Positions 43,425 to 45,006 of a stretch of 45,006 nt of DNA are shown here, in pieces (position 1 is the first letter of the stretch; each line of letters starts with the position of its first letter). The DNA lies in NCBI GenBank assembly GCA_000739535.1, contig DF820468.1:18464-63469 (forward strand), given 5' to 3'. The translations under genes were made by a program, and so were the position numbers. Below the pieces are notes generated by a model, which saw only the letters and a program-made list of their open reading frames with translations, did not search any database and was not told the origin of the DNA. Source of the stretch: Candidatus Vecturithrix granuli. GTDB taxonomy: Bacteria > Moduliflexota > Moduliflexia > Moduliflexales > Moduliflexaceae.

Positions 43425-43802
43425 TTATTTTTCCGCCCCAAACCCATAACCAATCAAATCGTTAAACCCCAATTCAAAAACCGTGTCATCTTCCAGATGT
43501 GTAACAATATAGGCTAATCGGTGCAGCTCTTGCTCAATCTCAAAAATACGTTGACAAGGTTGGTCAATCTCTTGCCGCTCTTCGCTGGAAATATCATCTT
43601 TCCCGTACAGCACGTAGCCACTTTGCCCATGCCCATAGTCTGGGCGTATACTGCGAATCAGGTATGAGCGCAGCTTTTGGGTATCGTTCAGGAAGTGGTC
43701 GAGGGCCTCGTTGCGATGTTTCAAGCGTTGCTCAAGTTGAGCGCGTCGGTTCGTGACGGCTGCTTTGATTTCTTTGCCAGCCTTTCGGAAAACAATGTGC
43801 AT
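43425..43802 (-). CDS. Small helical protein of unknown function
   Basis: A 125-residue, charged, mainly helical protein (AAVTNRRAQLEQRLKHRNEA, then ISSEERQEIDQPCQRIFEIE). No family is recognised. GAAGAGGAGAG lies upstream, and a GGGGC/GCCCC stem is in its leader. It lies just after the attC-like site 43869-43977 on the same strand and could be the first gene of a cassette, followed by DUF1152. Confidence 0.6.
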   Translation of the reverse strand: MHIVFRKAGKEIKAAVTNRRAQLEQRLKHRNEALDHFLNDTQKLRSYLIRSIRPDYGHGQSGYVLYGKDDISSEERQEIDQPCQRIFEIEQELHRLAYIVTHLEDDTVFELGFNDLIGYGFGAEK

Positions 43803-43868
43803 AAGTATCTCTCCTCTTCAGGTTTTTCTTGTCGGGGCCGAATCTTTTTGCACTCGCCCCGAAATTCC

Positions 43869-43977
43869 TAATAACTCTGCTTCAGGGGTGGCACAGGCGG
43901 CGGCCACTGCACTTGAGGTAAAGCAACCAATTTTCCCGCCCGCCTTTCCTGGTCGCCGTTCATACGCATCGTTATGC
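43869..43977 (-). repeat. attC-like site after the PIN toxin gene
   Basis: On the minus strand it opens GCATAAC (43977-43971; 6 of 7) and closes with a degenerate GTTATTA (43875-43869). The core GGGCGGGAAAATTGGTTGC is the clearest version of the shared sequence, and CCTGAAGCAGAG near the closing end matches the site next to glmS. It starts 26 bp after the toxin stop. Confidence 0.45.
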
Positions 43978-44002
43978 CAAATCCTTCCGTATGATACACC
44001 CA

Positions 44003-44473
44003 TTACGAAATGTTCTTTGCGATAGGTTCCTGTCCGTGTGTGCCGCCTGAGGCATTCCATAACACAAGATACTCCCCTGGGGTACAGATCGTGATTTTGC
44101 CCGGGTCGGCAGATTGATAGTCGTCAGTATGTCGCGTCAGTAGATATCGGATCTGATGGCGTATGGCGGTATGATACTGAATCGCATCTTCAAAATCGGT
44201 AAATGCCGCATGCAGCGCCTCATCAATCGTCTGGGCATCAACGGGTAAGACCGTGACCAGGCTCCGTAATTTATGTAAATAGGTCAAGGCGGCATCGCGT
44301 GATCGTAAGCGTCGGAGAATATAAGAGAGGTTGGCAAAGATGAGTGAGGAGGTAGAGCCGATCAGATGACGTTCTTCAACCAACGTGAGCACCCGTGCCG
44401 AGTCATGATAGAAGGGCTGTCGTTCGGCAAAGACATCCAGGATCATATCCGTATCAAGAAAAAGAGAGTTCAT
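44003..44473 (-). CDS. PIN-domain toxin of a type II toxin-antitoxin pair
   Basis: A 156-residue PIN nuclease. LFLDTDMILDVF gives the first catalytic Asp, FTDFEDAIQYHTA carries the central acidic residues, and the helical middle NLSYILRRLRSRDAA is usual. Such toxins cut RNA. It overlaps the antitoxin by 4 bp (ATGA). C-terminal residues (ASGGTHGQEPIAKNIS) extend beyond the typical end. Toxin-antitoxin pairs are frequent in chromosomal integron arrays, and an attC-like site follows. Confidence 0.85.
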   Translation of the reverse strand: MNSLFLDTDMILDVFAERQPFYHDSARVLTLVEERHLIGSTSSLIFANLSYILRRLRSRDAALTYLHKLRSLVTVLPVDAQTIDEALHAAFTDFEDAIQYHTAIRHQIRYLLTRHTDDYQSADPGKITICTPGEYLVLWNASGGTHGQEPIAKNIS

Positions 44474-44724
44474 GTTCGATATTTCTCCAGAAGATAGGTG
44501 GTATAGTCCTCCTCCAAATCAAGATCCTGATCAAGATGAATGATCCCTGATAATTCTCTGACGGTCGGAGAGATCGGGCTTCTGGTGTGTGGACGTTCCT
44601 GGTCGAGCAAGTATCGAAAATAGCGTTCAACCAGGGCGGAAAGACTTTGCTGGGTATTCTGCGCATAGATTTTCGCTTGCGCAATAATATCCTGATCTAA
44701 TTTTAATGTCAGTTTGGTATCCAT
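44470..44724 (-). CDS. DUF6364-like antitoxin
   Basis: An 84-residue protein starting MDTKLTLKLDQDIIAQAKIY, a ribbon-helix-helix-like DNA-binding antitoxin, with an acidic C-terminal tail (LDQDLDLEEDYTTYLLEKY) to mask the toxin. The PIN toxin overlaps it by 4 bp, ensuring coupled translation. A 10-bp inverted repeat overlaps its promoter and is probably bound by this protein. Confidence 0.85.
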   Translation of the reverse strand: MDTKLTLKLDQDIIAQAKIYAQNTQQSLSALVERYFRYLLDQERPHTRSPISPTVRELSGIIHLDQDLDLEEDYTTYLLEKYRT

Positions 44725-44742
44725 GTCATGTTCCTTTCTTTG

Positions 44743-44782
44743 AATACGTATAATAATTTATGGATATATACGTATTTGTCAA
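44743..44782 (-). promoter_or_regulatory. Toxin-antitoxin promoter and operator
   Basis: Minus-strand TTGACA (44782-44777) with TAAATT 16 bp later. A perfect 10-bp inverted repeat, AATACGTATA (44743-44752) and TATACGTATT (44767-44776), spans the spacer and -10, typical for autoregulation. Confidence 0.65.
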
Positions 44783-44910
44783 GAAGAATCATTCAGCATC
44801 ACAAATTTTTATGGATGACGAATGATACTGTTGTCATTATTGCCTTATTCTTGGCTATGTCGATCATTTTGCTACTTATAGTCTGTTGACTTATAGTCAT
44901 CATATTTCAT

Positions 44911-45006
44911 TTTAGACGGACAAATCGCCGTATTTGTCTTCTGAAGAGATTTCTACAGATAGAAATCTCTTTCTATCTGTAGAAACATATTTCTATTGGT
45001 AGAAAT
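44911..45006 (-). repeat. 96-bp repeat, copy B at window end
   Basis: Reverse complement of 26366-26461 with one mismatch (GAAGAC for GACGAC). The window ends inside it, so its true length is unknown. Confidence 0.9.

Noticed and set aside
1-45006. tRNA or rRNA genes and an integron integrase
   Set aside because: Looked for in gaps and frames; no cloverleaf, rRNA signature or tyrosine recombinase was recognised.

Overview
The window looks like chromosomal DNA of an uncultured Gram-negative-type bacterium of moderate GC content. Supporting this are good Shine-Dalgarno sequences, exported binding proteins and a slipin. DUF2298, DUF1152, archaeal-type ATPase and CHAT-domain genes or remnants are also present, a mix often met in metagenome-derived candidate phyla such as KSB3/Modulibacteria. 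That placement is an inference, not shown by the sequence. No rRNA, tRNA, CRISPR array or integron integrase gene was recognised.

Layout. (1) 1-6.6 kb, all on the minus strand: an exported CSC/TIMP-like protein (cut by the window edge), an exported unknown, a GNAT acetyltransferase, a YHS protein, a large exported HEFTH putative metalloprotein, a methyltransferase and an AT-rich DUF2889-like gene. Attachment-site-like palindromes lie at 1967-2024 and 5962-6070. (2) 6.9-11.6 kb, minus: a nucleoside-type ABC importer (binding protein, two permeases, no ATPase) with an exported nucleoside hydrolase. (3) 11.8-12.3 kb: a collapsed vapBC pair. (4) 12.4-17.9 kb, plus: a YpdA-like flavoprotein, a YfcC-family carrier, an N-acyl-D-amino-acid deacylase and an M20 amidohydrolase, readable as uptake and hydrolysis of acylated amino acids or peptides. 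(5) 18.0-18.8 kb, minus: methionine sulfoxide reductase A with an in-frame UGA exactly at its catalytic residue. (6) 19.1-21.4 kb: a MarR regulator and a C-terminally truncated RND exporter that share an operator motif. (7) 21.5-29.6 kb: a SulP transporter and an archaeal-type ATPase, then a graveyard of broken genes (nucleotidyltransferase, CHAT, IS630, group II intron, second ATPase). Intact DUF3795 and methyltransferase genes in this stretch are separated by a textbook-like attC site. (8) 29.8-41.2 kb: housekeeping and envelope genes: DUF2298 membrane protein, SurE, slipin, a TPR protein, TrmJ, a SUMF1-domain membrane protein, a GlmU-like nucleotidyltransferase and GlmS. (9) 41.2-45.0 kb, minus: a cassette-like block with an iron-sulfur flavoprotein, DUF1152, a small unknown and a PIN toxin-antitoxin pair, punctuated by two more attC-like sites.

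Most notable points. First, msrA reads as a selenoprotein: UGA replaces the Cys of GCFWG, 189 further codons stay open, the protein has no cysteine at all, and a short hairpin follows the UGA. Second, attC-like sites scattered through the window share a core (GGGCGGGAAAATTGGTTGC or close variants). One carries perfect R boxes and another abuts the glmS stop codon, suggesting integron-type cassette traffic without a visible integrase. Third, a 96-bp inverted repeat made of small TTTCTA-N4-TAGAAA hairpins lies at 26.4 kb and again exactly at the window end. Fourth, long near-perfect palindromes (up to 34-bp arms) sit in several intergenic gaps.
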